From: Rhizobium sp. SEMIA4064
Lineage (GTDB): Bacteria > Pseudomonadota > Alphaproteobacteria > Rhizobiales > Rhizobiaceae
Assembly (NCBI RefSeq): GCF_003025035.1
Contig: NZ_PYJN01000018.1
Span: 239,956 to 303,955 of the forward strand
Length of the DNA: 64,000 bases
Reading direction: 5' to 3'
The notes under the pieces are model-generated. The model was given only the letters and a program-made list of their open reading frames with translations. It was not told the origin of the DNA and did no database searches. Below, piece by piece: positions 55,901-63,925 of this stretch. The translations under genes were made by a program, and so were the position numbers. Every line of letters starts with the position of its first letter. The stretch's first letter is position 1.

Positions 55901-57104
55901 TGGAATTTCCCTCGTTAACTTGCCGTTCAAAAGCAGACCACGCCTCACAAACCGCCGCGTCCAAGTCCGTGATGTCGGATGGGACAGGCGGGAAAAAGAA
56001 CCACTCAACGCCCGCCGGAATGGGCAACCATGGCAGACCGCTGCGGGCAAAGAACCGCTCCCAGGCCTGCGCAAGCTCGCCGTTTCGGTGTGTGGTTTCG
56101 AACTTCTCGGAGATCCGGAAAACGTTGGGAGCGACACTCACGCCCTTATGGTCCGTCGCCCGCTCGTCCATGGTGTTGACCTTTGGCCAGCCGTATTTGC
56201 TGCGGCGCTCGCGAAGGATCGCTTCCGCTTCCTCGCCACCCGCAGCTACCATTCGGCGTTGGAAGGGCGTCAGGCTCGGCATCGCCGTGAAGAGAGGCCG
56301 AAGCAGCTCGGCACAACGGCCTGCATGCCACGCTCTGGTGTACGGGCCGTGGACGATTGGCAGTGCAACGTCCGACTTCGGGTCCTCAAGCTTTTCCCAA
56401 TCGCGGCCCGTCAGGAACGCGCCGGCCCACGGAACTGAGATTTTCGCTTTCTCGGCACGCTCGATGTAGGTCGGCGATTTGGTGATGCATGCGGTGCGCT
56501 GTTCTGGCGAAAGCTTCTGCCAAGCCTTCCGAGCAGCATATTCGCTGTCCTTGTCCCGCGTCGGCCATTTGGCGTACCAGCGACGGAAAGCCCGCTCGAT
56601 CGCTTCCGGCTTTTCCTCCGAACCGTCGTCGCGCGCATCTCTCTCTTGCTGATAATCAGTATTTTCTGAATCTAAGTTATTACTAAGTGCCGATTTTGCC
56701 GGCGACGGTAAAACCGGCGCCGGTTTTGCCGGCGCCGGCATTTCAGTCTGCGGTAAAAATGCCACACCTTCGGAAGGCTCCGATTGGTCCTCTTCCGCCG
56801 AACGCGGCTCATCGAAAATGACCAGATTGGATGCGCCGAATTTGCCGTCCGCACGAGACTGCTCGCGCTCGGCATAACCGTACTCGACAAGTTCGGCGAT
56901 CATCTTGCGCGCCTTATCGCGCCCGCAACCGCCCTTTTTGATGATGTCCCCAATGACAACAGTCCAGTTGTCCGGCTTGGAAAGCAGGTAGCCGAGCAGC
57001 CACCGTGCTTCCATGGAAAGACGGTCATCCTCGAAGACGTGATTGGGAACGGCGGTATAGCGGGCATTTCGCGCGCCGCGCCGAATGGTAGCTTCGACAG
57101 TCAT
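55890..57104 (-). CDS. Phage replication initiator-like protein (O-type)
   Basis: 404 aa. The N-terminal ~100 residues form a winged helix (RYTAVPNHVFEDDRLSMEARWLLGYLLSKPDNWTVVIGDIIKK…GRDKARKMI) found in phage and plasmid replication initiators. A Pro/Ala linker (PAPAK-PAPVL-PSPAK) lies near residues 123-140, then a helical C-terminal part. Three 15-bp DNA repeats encode this linker and abut an AT-rich stretch, as in the lambda O gene where ori lies inside the gene. Overlaps the nusG-like start. Confidence 0.72.
   Translation of the reverse strand: MTVEATIRRGARNARYTAVPNHVFEDDRLSMEARWLLGYLLSKPDNWTVVIGDIIKKGGCGRDKARKMIAELVEYGYAEREQSRADGKFGASNLVIFDEPRSAEEDQSEPSEGVAFLPQTEMPAPAKPAPVLPSPAKSALSNNLDSENTDYQQERDARDDGSEEKPEAIERAFRRWYAKWPTRDKDSEYAARKAWQKLSPEQRTACITKSPTYIERAEKAKISVPWAGAFLTGRDWEKLEDPKSDVALPIVHGPYTRAWHAGRCAELLRPLFTAMPSLTPFQRRMVAAGGEEAEAILRERRSKYGWPKVNTMDERATDHKGVSVAPNVFRISEKFETTHRNGELAQAWERFFARSGLPWLPIPAGVEWFFFPPVPSDITDLDAAVCEAWSAFERQVNEGNSNDA
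56649..56738. other. Candidate phage replication origin (iterons plus AT-rich DNA)
   Basis: Three contiguous 15-bp units at 56694-56708, 56709-56723 and 56724-56738 (TTTTGCCGGCGACGG, TAAAACCGGCGCCGG, TTTTGCCGGCGCCGG); the second and third form the perfect palindrome AAAACCGGCGCCGGTTTT (56710-56727). Directly beside them, 56649-56693 is AT-rich. Located inside the initiator gene. Confidence 0.5.
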
Positions 57105-57394
57105 CGTCCACCGCCTTTGCGCACGATGTCGCGCAGGAACGAGCGAACCGCATGTAGGCCAAGCACGACGGTTTGCGGTAATCCGCCGTCAGGCAACCGA
57201 GTGGCGTTGATGGCGGCAAATTCCACGTCCAGCGCGTCCACACCAAGCCTGAAGTGCGCTTCCGTCAGGACGCGCCGGATTGCTGCGCAATCGCGAAAGA
57301 TGACGCCTGCGGGCACGCGCAAGAGCCACGCCGCGCGTTCAGCATCCGTTTCGCAATCGGCAAGCTCTTCAACAATGGGGAGAAGCTGGCTCAT
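57101..57394 (-). CDS. Hypothetical early phage protein (97 aa)
   Basis: 97 aa, helical, no domain recognised. Overlaps both neighbours by 4 nt in a tightly packed early operon, so it is certainly translated with them. Function unknown. Confidence 0.6.
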   Translation of the reverse strand: MSQLLPIVEELADCETDAERAAWLLRVPAGVIFRDCAAIRRVLTEAHFRLGVDALDVEFAAINATRLPDGGLPQTVVLGLHAVRSFLRDIVRKGGGR

Positions 57395-58035
57395 CGGCCC
57401 ACCTCGCGCTCCACCTTGCGCGCAAGAACGCGATAGGCGTCCATCTGCTTGCAGAGATCAGCATGCGCCTGTTTCTGGCTGGCGATGGCGCTTGCCGCGT
57501 CCGCACAGATAGCCTCGAAGCTGCGGAACGATGCGTCCAGCCGGGCGGATTCTTTCAGAAACTCGTCAAACAGCGGATTGGAGCCTGCCGGGCCAAAGAA
57601 TTGTTCGCGTACCTGCGCAACCCAATCGCGTGGCACGCCCAAATCCTTGGCAACGGCGGCGTCCGTCCAGGGTGCTTTATAGGCATCCTTGCCATAGACC
57701 TCGTCCAGCTTGTCATTGATGATGCGCCGATCCTCGCGGGTCATCTCGCGCGGCTTATCTGCTGTGGAAGGGGCGCATTCACTCGCCATGATTTTTGTTC
57801 CTTTGCGCTTCGCCGGGCTGGCGTGAATCGGGCAAAAGTCCTTGCGCGGACCGTTGCCGACCACCCATCCCTTGTTCTGGAAAAACTGAATTGCCGCGAC
57901 CGGCGGCTTTCGATTAACCCCTGTCTGAAAGGGGAAATAAGCGACAGCGCCACAGCTCGCGCAGTCGATCCGCATAGCCTTGGTAGACTTGTCGCCGTAG
58001 GGAATGGAAACTTCTGGAAAGACGCGTTCGCTCAT
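57391..58035 (-). CDS. Hypothetical early phage protein with zinc-ribbon-like N-terminus
   Basis: 214 aa. The N-terminal Cys pairs (DCASCGAVAYF … DFCPIH) suggest a zinc ribbon. The middle (TREDRRIINDKLDEVY…WTDAAVAKDLGVPRDWVAQVREQFFG) looks like an HTH. Overlaps the methyltransferase-like gene by 4 nt. Probably a DNA-binding early regulator; not identified. Confidence 0.6.
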   Translation of the reverse strand: MSERVFPEVSIPYGDKSTKAMRIDCASCGAVAYFPFQTGVNRKPPVAAIQFFQNKGWVVGNGPRKDFCPIHASPAKRKGTKIMASECAPSTADKPREMTREDRRIINDKLDEVYGKDAYKAPWTDAAVAKDLGVPRDWVAQVREQFFGPAGSNPLFDEFLKESARLDASFRSFEAICADAASAIASQKQAHADLCKQMDAYRVLARKVEREVGR

Positions 58036-59423
58036 TGGGAGAGGTTCCCCGAGCCTTCGGCAGGCAGGTAGTCTTTCCAGTCAACGCGCCGTGTCACCGT
58101 GCAATCGCCATAGGTGCCGTCTTCCTGCAGCTCCCATACGAACCAAGCCGTATTCATGCGGCTGCTCGCTTTGTTCCCCTCCCACCCGTCGCGGTGCATC
58201 ATTGGCAACCTGCGTTTGAAGACGTAGGCGCGGGCCGGCGGACAATCATCCATAACGAAATTGCGGTCATCATCCGCAAAGCCGCAGAGGAAATTCAGGT
58301 TGAGCAAAAGCGCCATCTTGCGCGGTCGGAAGACGCGCAGTGCATGGGCGACGAAGGCGTTGAGAACGTCACCATAAGGCGGGTTCGTCACGATGTCGTA
58401 AGACCCGCATTCCGCAGGCTGCGAGGTCAGAAAGTCTTGAACTGACTGCAATTCGCCGTGTTGGTCCGCCGTGCCGTAATCGATCAGATCGGCGAGGACG
58501 ACGCCATAACCGGCGAGTTCCAGCACATGGGAAATCGCCCCGCGCCCACAGGCGGGCTCAAGCAACATTGCCGAAAAGGTTTCGAGTGCCAGAAGCGTGA
58601 ACATGGCTTCGGGCGGCGTTTCATAAAGATTGTTGCCGCGCTCGTCCTTCGTCGCGCTCGCCGTGCCCACCGCTGCGCGGAGATTGGCGCGTGTTGGCGC
58701 GAGTCCGGCCGAAATCCTTGCCTGAATAGCACGCTCAACTATGCCCGGTTCGCGTTGCTCAGCAGCCGCATATTTGCGGGCTTCATGAATTTCCTTTCGG
58801 GAAAGACCGGCTTGATCGGCGGTAAAAGCGTTCTCGTTGGGAACGCTTTTCGGGCGTCCCTTAAAGGTCCTGCCCGCCGATTGCGCCTCGTCCCACTTGT
58901 CGGCGATCAAAATTTTCGCGCGGGTCTCAATCAGCAAGGCGTCGGCCTGCATTCGCCGCGCCTTGGCGATCAGCTTTTCCGTTGCGCCGATCTGCTCCGC
59001 AAACTGCGCCGCCGTCTTTGCCTGCGCGTAGGCAACAGACGCGACAATCCGGGCGTTGACGATATCGCCCTCATCAAGCAGTGCCCTCGCCCGTTCGACG
59101 GTCGCCACTAGCCCAGAGGCGTCGGCAACCGACACAATCTCCGGCACAACCGCAACTGTCGGCCCGTCGGACGCATCAGGCAAATCGCCCGGCTCCGCTA
59201 TACCCTGCAGCGTTATCAGCAACTCGCGAGCGCGGTCAGTGGGGTAGTACGTCTTGCCGTCTTTCTTATCGCGGGAGAGATAGCGATTGCTGACAGCCTT
59301 GTTTGCCGCCACGATTTGCTTTTGCTCCGCAACGATGACAACGCCGTCATGCACCGCCGTCATGATGACCGCGAGCCCGTTCGGGCCGGGCTTGGGAAGC
59401 TTGACCGATTCATAAACGCCCAT
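58032..59423 (-). CDS. SAM-dependent DNA adenine methyltransferase-like protein
   Basis: 463 aa. The C-terminal ~200 residues have methyltransferase motifs: LEPACGRGAISHVLE (SAM binding) and DIVTNPPYGD (catalytic NPPY). The N-terminal ~250 residues include a coiled helical region and a ParB-like HTH-type stretch (AFTADQAGLSRKEIHEARKYAA). It may be a DNA N6-adenine methyltransferase that protects phage DNA from restriction; no paired restriction gene is present. Start at 59423 overlaps the previous stop (TGATG). Confidence 0.72.
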   Translation of the reverse strand: MGVYESVKLPKPGPNGLAVIMTAVHDGVVIVAEQKQIVAANKAVSNRYLSRDKKDGKTYYPTDRARELLITLQGIAEPGDLPDASDGPTVAVVPEIVSVADASGLVATVERARALLDEGDIVNARIVASVAYAQAKTAAQFAEQIGATEKLIAKARRMQADALLIETRAKILIADKWDEAQSAGRTFKGRPKSVPNENAFTADQAGLSRKEIHEARKYAAAEQREPGIVERAIQARISAGLAPTRANLRAAVGTASATKDERGNNLYETPPEAMFTLLALETFSAMLLEPACGRGAISHVLELAGYGVVLADLIDYGTADQHGELQSVQDFLTSQPAECGSYDIVTNPPYGDVLNAFVAHALRVFRPRKMALLLNLNFLCGFADDDRNFVMDDCPPARAYVFKRRLPMMHRDGWEGNKASSRMNTAWFVWELQEDGTYGDCTVTRRVDWKDYLPAEGSGNLSQ

Positions 59424-59671
59424 CAGTTCGCCCTCATCAAACGGTCGAGATAGGCTTGACCGAGGCCGGTCAGCTTCGCAGCGCGCTCGTCTTCGCAGAT
59501 ATGGAGATAGCCGCAGCGGTGGCATTCCCGCGCGAGCTGGCGACGCCCAAGCCCAACCGAAATATCCACGCGCCCACCGGCAAACTGCACTTCACGCAAA
59601 AAGCCCCTTGCACGTTCGGACAAGGGGCGGGCCATCAGCTCATCAATGGCGGGGTCGGTTTGGTGTTTCAT
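59423..59671 (-). CDS. Hypothetical early phage protein with Cys-rich motif
   Basis: 82 aa; basic, with CHRCGYLHIC that could bind zinc together with adjacent His/Cys. Overlaps both neighbours by a few bases. Function unknown. Confidence 0.6.
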   Translation of the reverse strand: MKHQTDPAIDELMARPLSERARGFLREVQFAGGRVDISVGLGRRQLARECHRCGYLHICEDERAAKLTGLGQAYLDRLMRAN

Positions 59672-60165
59672 TGCCCACCTCCGACAACCTGAAAGCCAAC
59701 CTTCTGCCCACCCCTCGCCTTTACGGCAGCAAGTGCTTTTCGCAGCACCGCCAGCCCCGCTTCTAGTTCGGCGGCATCCCGATCCATCTTCATCGCTTCC
59801 GCAGGCGTCACCACCAAATCGGCAATCGCAACCGCTCCGCCGGAAATCAGGTCGCCAGCCTTACGCACCGTGTCGGAATAGGCCGCGACAAGGCAGTGAT
59901 CGGTTCCGTGCGAACCCTCAGGGTCCACGAGCCGCTTTCCACTCAGCTCGGCCATGGCGGAGGTGACGACCGGCACACCACATTCCGATTCGAGGGCATA
60001 GACCGCATGCAGCGGCATCAATTCCGGATCGGTGGCGTTGTTCATCCGCCCGATGTGGCTTTTCGAGATAGAGGAAATCTCCGCAGAGCGCTCGATGCCG
60101 CCGGCAAGGCGAATAAGATCGCGTTGCGCAGCCTTGATGCGATGAAACCATGCAGTTGATATCAT
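59668..60165 (-). CDS. CII-like phage regulatory protein
   Basis: 165 aa. The N-terminal ~70 residues (FHRIKAAQRDLIRLAGGIERSAEIS-SISKSHIGRMNN) form an HTH resembling the phage regulatory CII family (PF06892-like). It is the first gene after the Cro-like gene in the leftward operon, the place of cII in lambda-type phages. A cluster of TTCCC/GGGAA half-sites lies just upstream. Confidence 0.6.
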   Translation of the reverse strand: MISTAWFHRIKAAQRDLIRLAGGIERSAEISSISKSHIGRMNNATDPELMPLHAVYALESECGVPVVTSAMAELSGKRLVDPEGSHGTDHCLVAAYSDTVRKAGDLISGGAVAIADLVVTPAEAMKMDRDAAELEAGLAVLRKALAAVKARGGQKVGFQVVGGGQ

Positions 60166-60176
60166 GAGATAAAGCC

Positions 60177-60222
60177 TTTCCCGCGCCGGGAAATTCCCAG
60201 CGTTTTTCCCGTAGTGGGAATT
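60177..60222. promoter_or_regulatory. Cluster of TTCCC/GGGAA half-sites upstream of the CII-like gene
   Basis: TTTCCCG-CGC-CGGGAAA (60177-60193) and AATTCCCA…TGGGAATT (60192-60199 / 60215-60222), plus one more TTCCC at 60206. Five half-sites in 46 bp suggest a regulatory protein site. 60223-60374 shows nothing else I can support. Confidence 0.5.
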
Positions 60223-60374
60223 GATCGAAGGTGAGAAATTCAGGGCGTTACGAAGCTACGGAGGCCCACATGCAAAACGAGAATTCCCCGCGCGCGGCGG
60301 CAGAAAGGAAAGCGCCACGGCGCGGGCTGCAGCAGGCCGGGAGGATTGGCCGCGCGAAGATGAAAAGAGGCGCT

Positions 60375-60596
60375 TCATTCTGCCGCCTCCAATGGGATTG
60401 CTGCCAGCTCGGCAAGACGCTCGAACGTGACTCCGTCGATACCTCGACGCCGGCCGGCACGAACAACCCGTACCCAATAGCAAGACGGTATCGAACCACG
60501 CCGACGCATGGCTTTCGCGGATTCGTACGGCACGCAGATATCAAGGGCAAAAGCCGCCGTTGAAGGCCAAAGAATTATGATCGTCGCATGGGTCAT
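60375..60596 (-). CDS. Cro-like protein
   Basis: 73 aa. An HTH protein of the short Cro-like kind seen in rhizobial phages (…LDICVPYESAKAMRRRGSIPSCYW…GVTFERLAELA). It is divergent from the CI-type repressor across a 83-nt spacer holding two of the four operators. I use ATG 60596; an upstream in-frame ATG (60611) lies inside operator O1. Confidence 0.65.
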   Translation of the reverse strand: MTHATIIILWPSTAAFALDICVPYESAKAMRRRGSIPSCYWVRVVRAGRRRGIDGVTFERLAELAAIPLEAAE

Positions 60597-60601
60597 GCGT
60601 G

Positions 60602-60622
60602 ATAGGTGCATTATACCCCTAT
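60602..60622. promoter_or_regulatory. Phage operator O1
   Basis: 21-bp imperfect palindrome with arms ATAGGtG / CcCCTAT, directly upstream of the Cro-like ATG. Consensus over four sites: ATrGGtG-N7-ACCyCAT-like. Binding here would shut off the leftward lytic transcript. Confidence 0.7.
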
Positions 60623-60661
60623 TTTTGTCAACCCCGTTTAGGTCAGACACCGACCCATAAA

Positions 60662-60682
60662 ATAGGTACAAAATACCCCATG
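60662..60682. promoter_or_regulatory. Phage operator O2 overlapping the CI start codon
   Basis: Arms ATAGGTA / ACCCCAT; the ATG of the repressor gene is inside the right arm (60680-60682). No ribosome site precedes that ATG, so the repressor mRNA may be nearly leaderless, and the repressor can block its own start region. Confidence 0.68.
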
Positions 60683-61327
60683 ATCCAGCGGCAAGAACAA
60701 TTCGAGCGCGAGCAGCGCGCAGCTAGGCTCCGCGAAGCTCAGGAGAAATCCGGACTTGGCGGATACCGAAAGCTTGCCCAACGTTTTGGGTGGAACGAAA
60801 ACACGGTCAAAGGTCACCTCCAGGGCAAAAGCAGCTTTGGAACCGTAGCCGGGAAGCAGTATGCGAAAGCATTTGGTGTTTCTTTCCAATGGCTCTACCA
60901 CGGCACAGGAAACCCCGATGACATCGATATCGAACCTGCCTCCATTATTGACGTGCCACTAATATCGATGATCAGCGCCGGGCACTTGGCTGGACATGAG
61001 GGAATTACGGACTTTTCGGAATTTCCTACGGTATCGGCGCTGGACTTGCCCGAGGGTGATTGGATTGCGCTGAGGGTCGAGGGCGACTCGATGAACAAGA
61101 TATCGCCTCCAGAATCCATTATCTTTGCCAACCGCAGGGATAAAAGACTGGTCCACAACGCTTGCTACATCATAGCCGACGAGCAAGGCAACGCGACTTA
61201 CAAGCGGTTTAGGAGCGACCAAGAACCGCCCTTCCAACCTGCATCATATCTCGACATACCCCCGCCAACGCTGACCGGCACCATTACCGTTATCGGAAGA
61301 GTGAGAAGATCCGTCATTGATATGTAA
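60680..61327 (+). CDS. CI-type phage repressor with S24 peptidase domain
   Basis: 215 aa. N-terminal HTH (GYRKLAQRFGWNENTVKGHLQG, residues ~28-49) and C-terminal LexA/CI-type self-cleavage domain: cleavage pair Ala100-Gly101, catalytic Ser137 (VEGDSMNK) and Lys175 (TYKRF). RecA-stimulated cleavage after DNA damage would induce the prophage. Followed by a strong terminator. Confidence 0.9.
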   Translation: MIQRQEQFEREQRAARLREAQEKSGLGGYRKLAQRFGWNENTVKGHLQGKSSFGTVAGKQYAKAFGVSFQWLYHGTGNPDDIDIEPASIIDVPLISMISAGHLAGHEGITDFSEFPTVSALDLPEGDWIALRVEGDSMNKISPPESIIFANRRDKRLVHNACYIIADEQGNATYKRFRSDQEPPFQPASYLDIPPPTLTGTITVIGRVRRSVIDM

Positions 61328-61373
61328 TCAGTGAACAGCAGGATGCCCGCCACTTCAAATTGCATGTATTCAG

Positions 61374-61396
61374 ACCCCGCCGAGCGGGGTTTTTTT
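61374..61396 (+). terminator. Rho-independent terminator after the CI gene
   Basis: Stem ACCCCGC / GCGGGGT with a 3-nt loop and seven T residues, 46 nt after the repressor stop. Confidence 0.9.
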
Positions 61397-61418
61397 GTAT
61401 CCGATTCGCCCCTAAAAA

Positions 61419-61447
61419 TTGACTGATTCCTGTATGGGTGTAATTTA
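61419..61447 (+). promoter_or_regulatory. Rightward early promoter covered by operator O3
   Basis: TTGACT (61419-61424), 16-nt spacer, TAATTT (61441-61446). Operator O3 covers the spacer and -10, so the repressor would block this promoter, which feeds the small rightward operon from 61593. Confidence 0.6.
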
Positions 61448-61454
61448 CCCCCAT
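61434..61454. promoter_or_regulatory. Phage operator O3
   Basis: 21-bp palindrome with arms ATGGGTG / ACCCCCAT-type, same consensus as O1/O2, lying on the rightward promoter. Confidence 0.7.
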
Positions 61455-61470
61455 TTTTTTCTTGCGCAAT

Positions 61471-61491
61471 ATAGGTGCATATTGTACCTAC
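61471..61491. promoter_or_regulatory. Phage operator O4
   Basis: ATAGGTGCATATTGTACCTA plus one base, same family as O1-O3, 16 nt after O3. Confidence 0.68.
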
Positions 61492-61592
61492 TTCTCACCC
61501 AAGCCGAGAGACCTTCAGCGGTACGGGCAAATAGCCGGGCGAACTCCTCCAATCGCGACGAGAAGCCGGCCCCATGAAATGGAGAGAGAACA

Positions 61593-61757
61593 GTGCGCAA
61601 TATTCCAAGGGAAATGGCTGATCTGGCACGCGAACGCGGCGTCGGCATGACCGAAGCCGATTTGAAAGCCGAAGGCTTCACAAAAGACGAAATCGAAAAG
61701 CACGCGCCCAAAGCGGCGGAGATACTGCGCGCCGCGGAATACACACGCGCCGCCTGA
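61593..61757 (+). CDS. Small helical phage protein (54 aa)
   Basis: 54 aa from GTG 61593 preceded by GGAGAGAGAACA. Helical and charged, with a pattern (…GMTEADLKAEGFTKDEIEKHAPKAAEILRAAE) like small helical DNA- or protein-binding phage proteins. First gene of the rightward operon under O3/O4. Confidence 0.6.
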   Translation: MRNIPREMADLARERGVGMTEADLKAEGFTKDEIEKHAPKAAEILRAAEYTRAA

Positions 61758-61824
61758 CGCTCGCATCCGCTCCGGTCTCCGGCCTTCGGGCCGGTTTCCC
61801 GAACGGATGAACGGAGATCACCTC

Positions 61825-61965
61825 ATGTTCCGCATTTCCCCAATGACAGAGATTCCCACTGGCCTGCCACAGCTCGATAGGGACGTGCGTGTGCTCTGCG
61901 CTGCAATCGGGCTCATCACTGCCGGCATGGCGTTCGCCACGCTGACAATCGTGCTGCCGCTCTGA
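61825..61965 (+). CDS. Small membrane protein (46 aa)
   Basis: 46 aa, ATG 61825 with CGGAGA upstream; C-terminal half is one membrane helix (LCAAIGLITAGMAFATLTIVL). Unknown; may be a superinfection or membrane-acting early protein. Confidence 0.5.
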   Translation: MFRISPMTEIPTGLPQLDRDVRVLCAAIGLITAGMAFATLTIVLPL

Positions 61966-61977
61966 TTGAGGCGAAGC

Positions 61978-62316
61978 ATGGCCAAGATAGAGGTTTCACC
62001 AAAACTCAAAGACGACGGCACGCACGCGGCTATAGCCGCAACCCACATCGGACAAGCCCACATCGCGGGCACGGGACCGAGCGGCGCGACCTGTGGGCAA
62101 TGCACTTTCTGGCATGCTTGGCGGAAAGCGAAAGTCAATGGCGAAAGCCAGCTCGTCGCCGTCGAGCCGGGCACTTTCAGCATGCGCCATAAAAGCCGCC
62201 CGAGCGAGCGCAAAGACGCGCTCTGCAACAAACCTATCATCAATAAGGCGAGACGAACCATTCCGGCCGCAGCCACCGCATGCCGCTTCTTCACGCCACG
62301 AACGACCGAGATCTAA
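61978..62316 (+). CDS. Small basic protein with Cys motif
   Basis: 112 aa. Contains CGQC…C…C that might bind zinc, basic C-terminus. Follows the small membrane protein by 12 nt. Not recognised. Confidence 0.6.
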   Translation: MAKIEVSPKLKDDGTHAAIAATHIGQAHIAGTGPSGATCGQCTFWHAWRKAKVNGESQLVAVEPGTFSMRHKSRPSERKDALCNKPIINKARRTIPAAATACRFFTPRTTEI

Positions 62317-62322
62317 TCAGCA

Positions 62323-62502
62323 ATGCTGTCGCCAAAGGCCATTCAGATCGCACCCCGGAAAAGTTCACTGTTTCGCGTCCGCTTCTATGGCGGCGCCACC
62401 ATCACCACCACCGCCGCCAACGCCCTGCAAGCCGAGCAGAAAGCTCGCCGCCAGCGCCCTGGCTTCATCGAAACTGTCCGTATTGTGAAAGGAAACCGCT
62501 AG
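62323..62502 (+). CDS. Small phage protein (59 aa)
   Basis: 59 aa, ATG 62323, 6 nt after the previous stop and 1 nt before the next start, so part of the same operon. Helical Gln/Ala/Arg-rich C-terminus; function unknown. Confidence 0.55.
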   Translation: MLSPKAIQIAPRKSSLFRVRFYGGATITTTAANALQAEQKARRQRPGFIETVRIVKGNR

Positions 62503-62503
62503 A

Positions 62504-62797
62504 ATGATGACCGCCGAGACGACCAGCAGCAACCCGATGCCTATGCAGCGCCCGCGTCTGCGCCGCAGCGATGTGCCGAATTACCTTGCGTGTAAGCACG
62601 GCATCGACATTGCCGTTTCAACGCTTGCTAAAATGGCAACTGTTGGCGGCGGCCCGGCCATGCAGTACAGCGGGCGCATTCCGCTCTATCACGTTCAAGA
62701 TTTGGATACTTGGGCGGAAGAGCGTCTGTCGAAAGCCGTTCGCTCAACATCGGAGCGCAGCTTAGTGGGCAAGCAGTGCCTATCAGATCAACGGTGA
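62504..62797 (+). CDS. Excisionase-like DNA-binding protein
   Basis: 97 aa. RLRRSDVPNYLACKHGIDIAVSTLAKMATVGGGP…GRIPLYHVQDLDTWAEERL has the form of AlpA/excisionase-type winged HTH proteins (R-x-P-x-Y followed by W at the end). Last gene of the operon; an integrase would be expected next but is not seen before 64000. Confidence 0.6.
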   Translation: MMTAETTSSNPMPMQRPRLRRSDVPNYLACKHGIDIAVSTLAKMATVGGGPAMQYSGRIPLYHVQDLDTWAEERLSKAVRSTSERSLVGKQCLSDQR

Positions 62798-62905
62798 AGC
62801 ATTAGCTTTGAACCATCCGCTTGGAATAAGCTTGCCTTCAAGATGGTCTGGACGGTTTTGCAAGATGCGGTAACTTAGGTGCAAGATTCGTCACAAGTGT
62901 GAGAT

Positions 62906-63844
62906 ATGGCAAAAACCGATTGGATTGCAAATGCAGTTGTGGTCTTGATGGGCCTGATTACTGTCGGCGGCGCCGTTTGGTTGGGCCTATATTTGCAGGG
63001 ACGCGGACCAATACCTCCAAAGCAGCTATCTGCTGAGTATATAGGGCCTAGCGATCCGCTACAGGACCTACAAAATACAGGCACAAATATTTCCGTTTCT
63101 ATCTCCAGCGGCGGAAAACCTGTCCCGAAAATCTACATCTACCGAGCGTCACTAGAAAATACTGGCCATGCACCGATACTACCGTCAGATTTTTTTGGGG
63201 ACCTCAAGCTGTCGGCGCTCCCCGATTGGCACATTGTTGCTGTCGGGAACTCACCTTGGCGCGGGGCGCAAAGCGTTTCCGTAGATTGGAAGCGAACTTC
63301 TGATAACTTGTATACCGCCTCCCCTACCCTGCTCAATAGCGGCGACGAGATCGCGATAAGCGTTTACCTCACGGCAAAGGAAGACGTTGAGACGGCCGCA
63401 GTGCTTAAGGGCGCGAGTGCCCCGATAGCCTTCGAAACAAGGGTTGCAAATCTTCCTTCCATAAGTCTAAAGCCAAATATTATTATGGAAAAAGCGCAGC
63501 CGGTTGCCGGAGGAATTACGGTGGAGATTCGAAATTGGGGTGTTTGGTTTTTTCTCGTAATTTTCGCCATATACTTTGCACTTCATCTATTCCTATTAAG
63601 ACGCTTTGCGAGCGTCTCGAAGCTTAACTATGGCTACCTTGTTCTCATTTTTATTGCTTCAATATTTAGCATTTCAGCGGCAGAGGCGACTACTACATAC
63701 GTTTTTGGGCCATACGCGGGCTTACCTGATGTTCCGGCAGATGGTTGGCTAAATATACCGCCTCTAGCGCTAAACTTCGGCCTTCTTCTTTTATTCTACC
63801 TTTTCCCCATTCTTAGGCCGCAGTACCTTCGCTCGGGTCCCTGA
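62906..63844 (+). CDS. Membrane protein of unknown function
   Basis: 312 aa. One N-terminal membrane helix (residues ~9-30), a ~180-residue periplasmic-type beta-rich domain, and three C-terminal helices (about 213-234, 245-262, 288-305). AT-rich relative to phage genes. It lies between the phage and an insertion sequence; no domain recognised. Possible lysogenic-conversion or defence cargo. Confidence 0.65.
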   Translation: MAKTDWIANAVVVLMGLITVGGAVWLGLYLQGRGPIPPKQLSAEYIGPSDPLQDLQNTGTNISVSISSGGKPVPKIYIYRASLENTGHAPILPSDFFGDLKLSALPDWHIVAVGNSPWRGAQSVSVDWKRTSDNLYTASPTLLNSGDEIAISVYLTAKEDVETAAVLKGASAPIAFETRVANLPSISLKPNIIMEKAQPVAGGITVEIRNWGVWFFLVIFAIYFALHLFLLRRFASVSKLNYGYLVLIFIASIFSISAAEATTTYVFGPYAGLPDVPADGWLNIPPLALNFGLLLLFYLFPILRPQYLRSGP

Positions 63845-63925
63845 TACGCCTTTGCCCGCCGGACAAGTGGACAATCTCAGAGCGGTTTGAACGGGTCAGA
63901 TCTCAGAGTCGGATTCGAAAAGGGT

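Larger units (their letters stand above)
25569..62797. mobile_element. Temperate myovirus-type prophage, core region
   Basis: Continuous phage gene order: excisionase-like gene and small genes, CI/Cro switch, early genes, NusG paralogue, terminase, portal, protease, capsid, P2-type tail and lysis. All late genes lie on the minus strand. The head module is lambda/HK97-like and the tail P2-like, a mosaic. No inactivated structural gene is seen, so it may be functional, but the integrase and right attachment site are outside the window. Confidence 0.85.

Noticed and set aside
60231..60563. 110-codon plus-strand frame opposite the Cro-like gene
   Set aside because: Antisense to a better supported HTH gene, very Arg-rich, no ribosome site.
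60602..60631. TTGACA and TATAAT boxes on the minus strand as a cro promoter
   Set aside because: The spacing is only 10 nt, and the TATAAT is explained by the operator palindrome.
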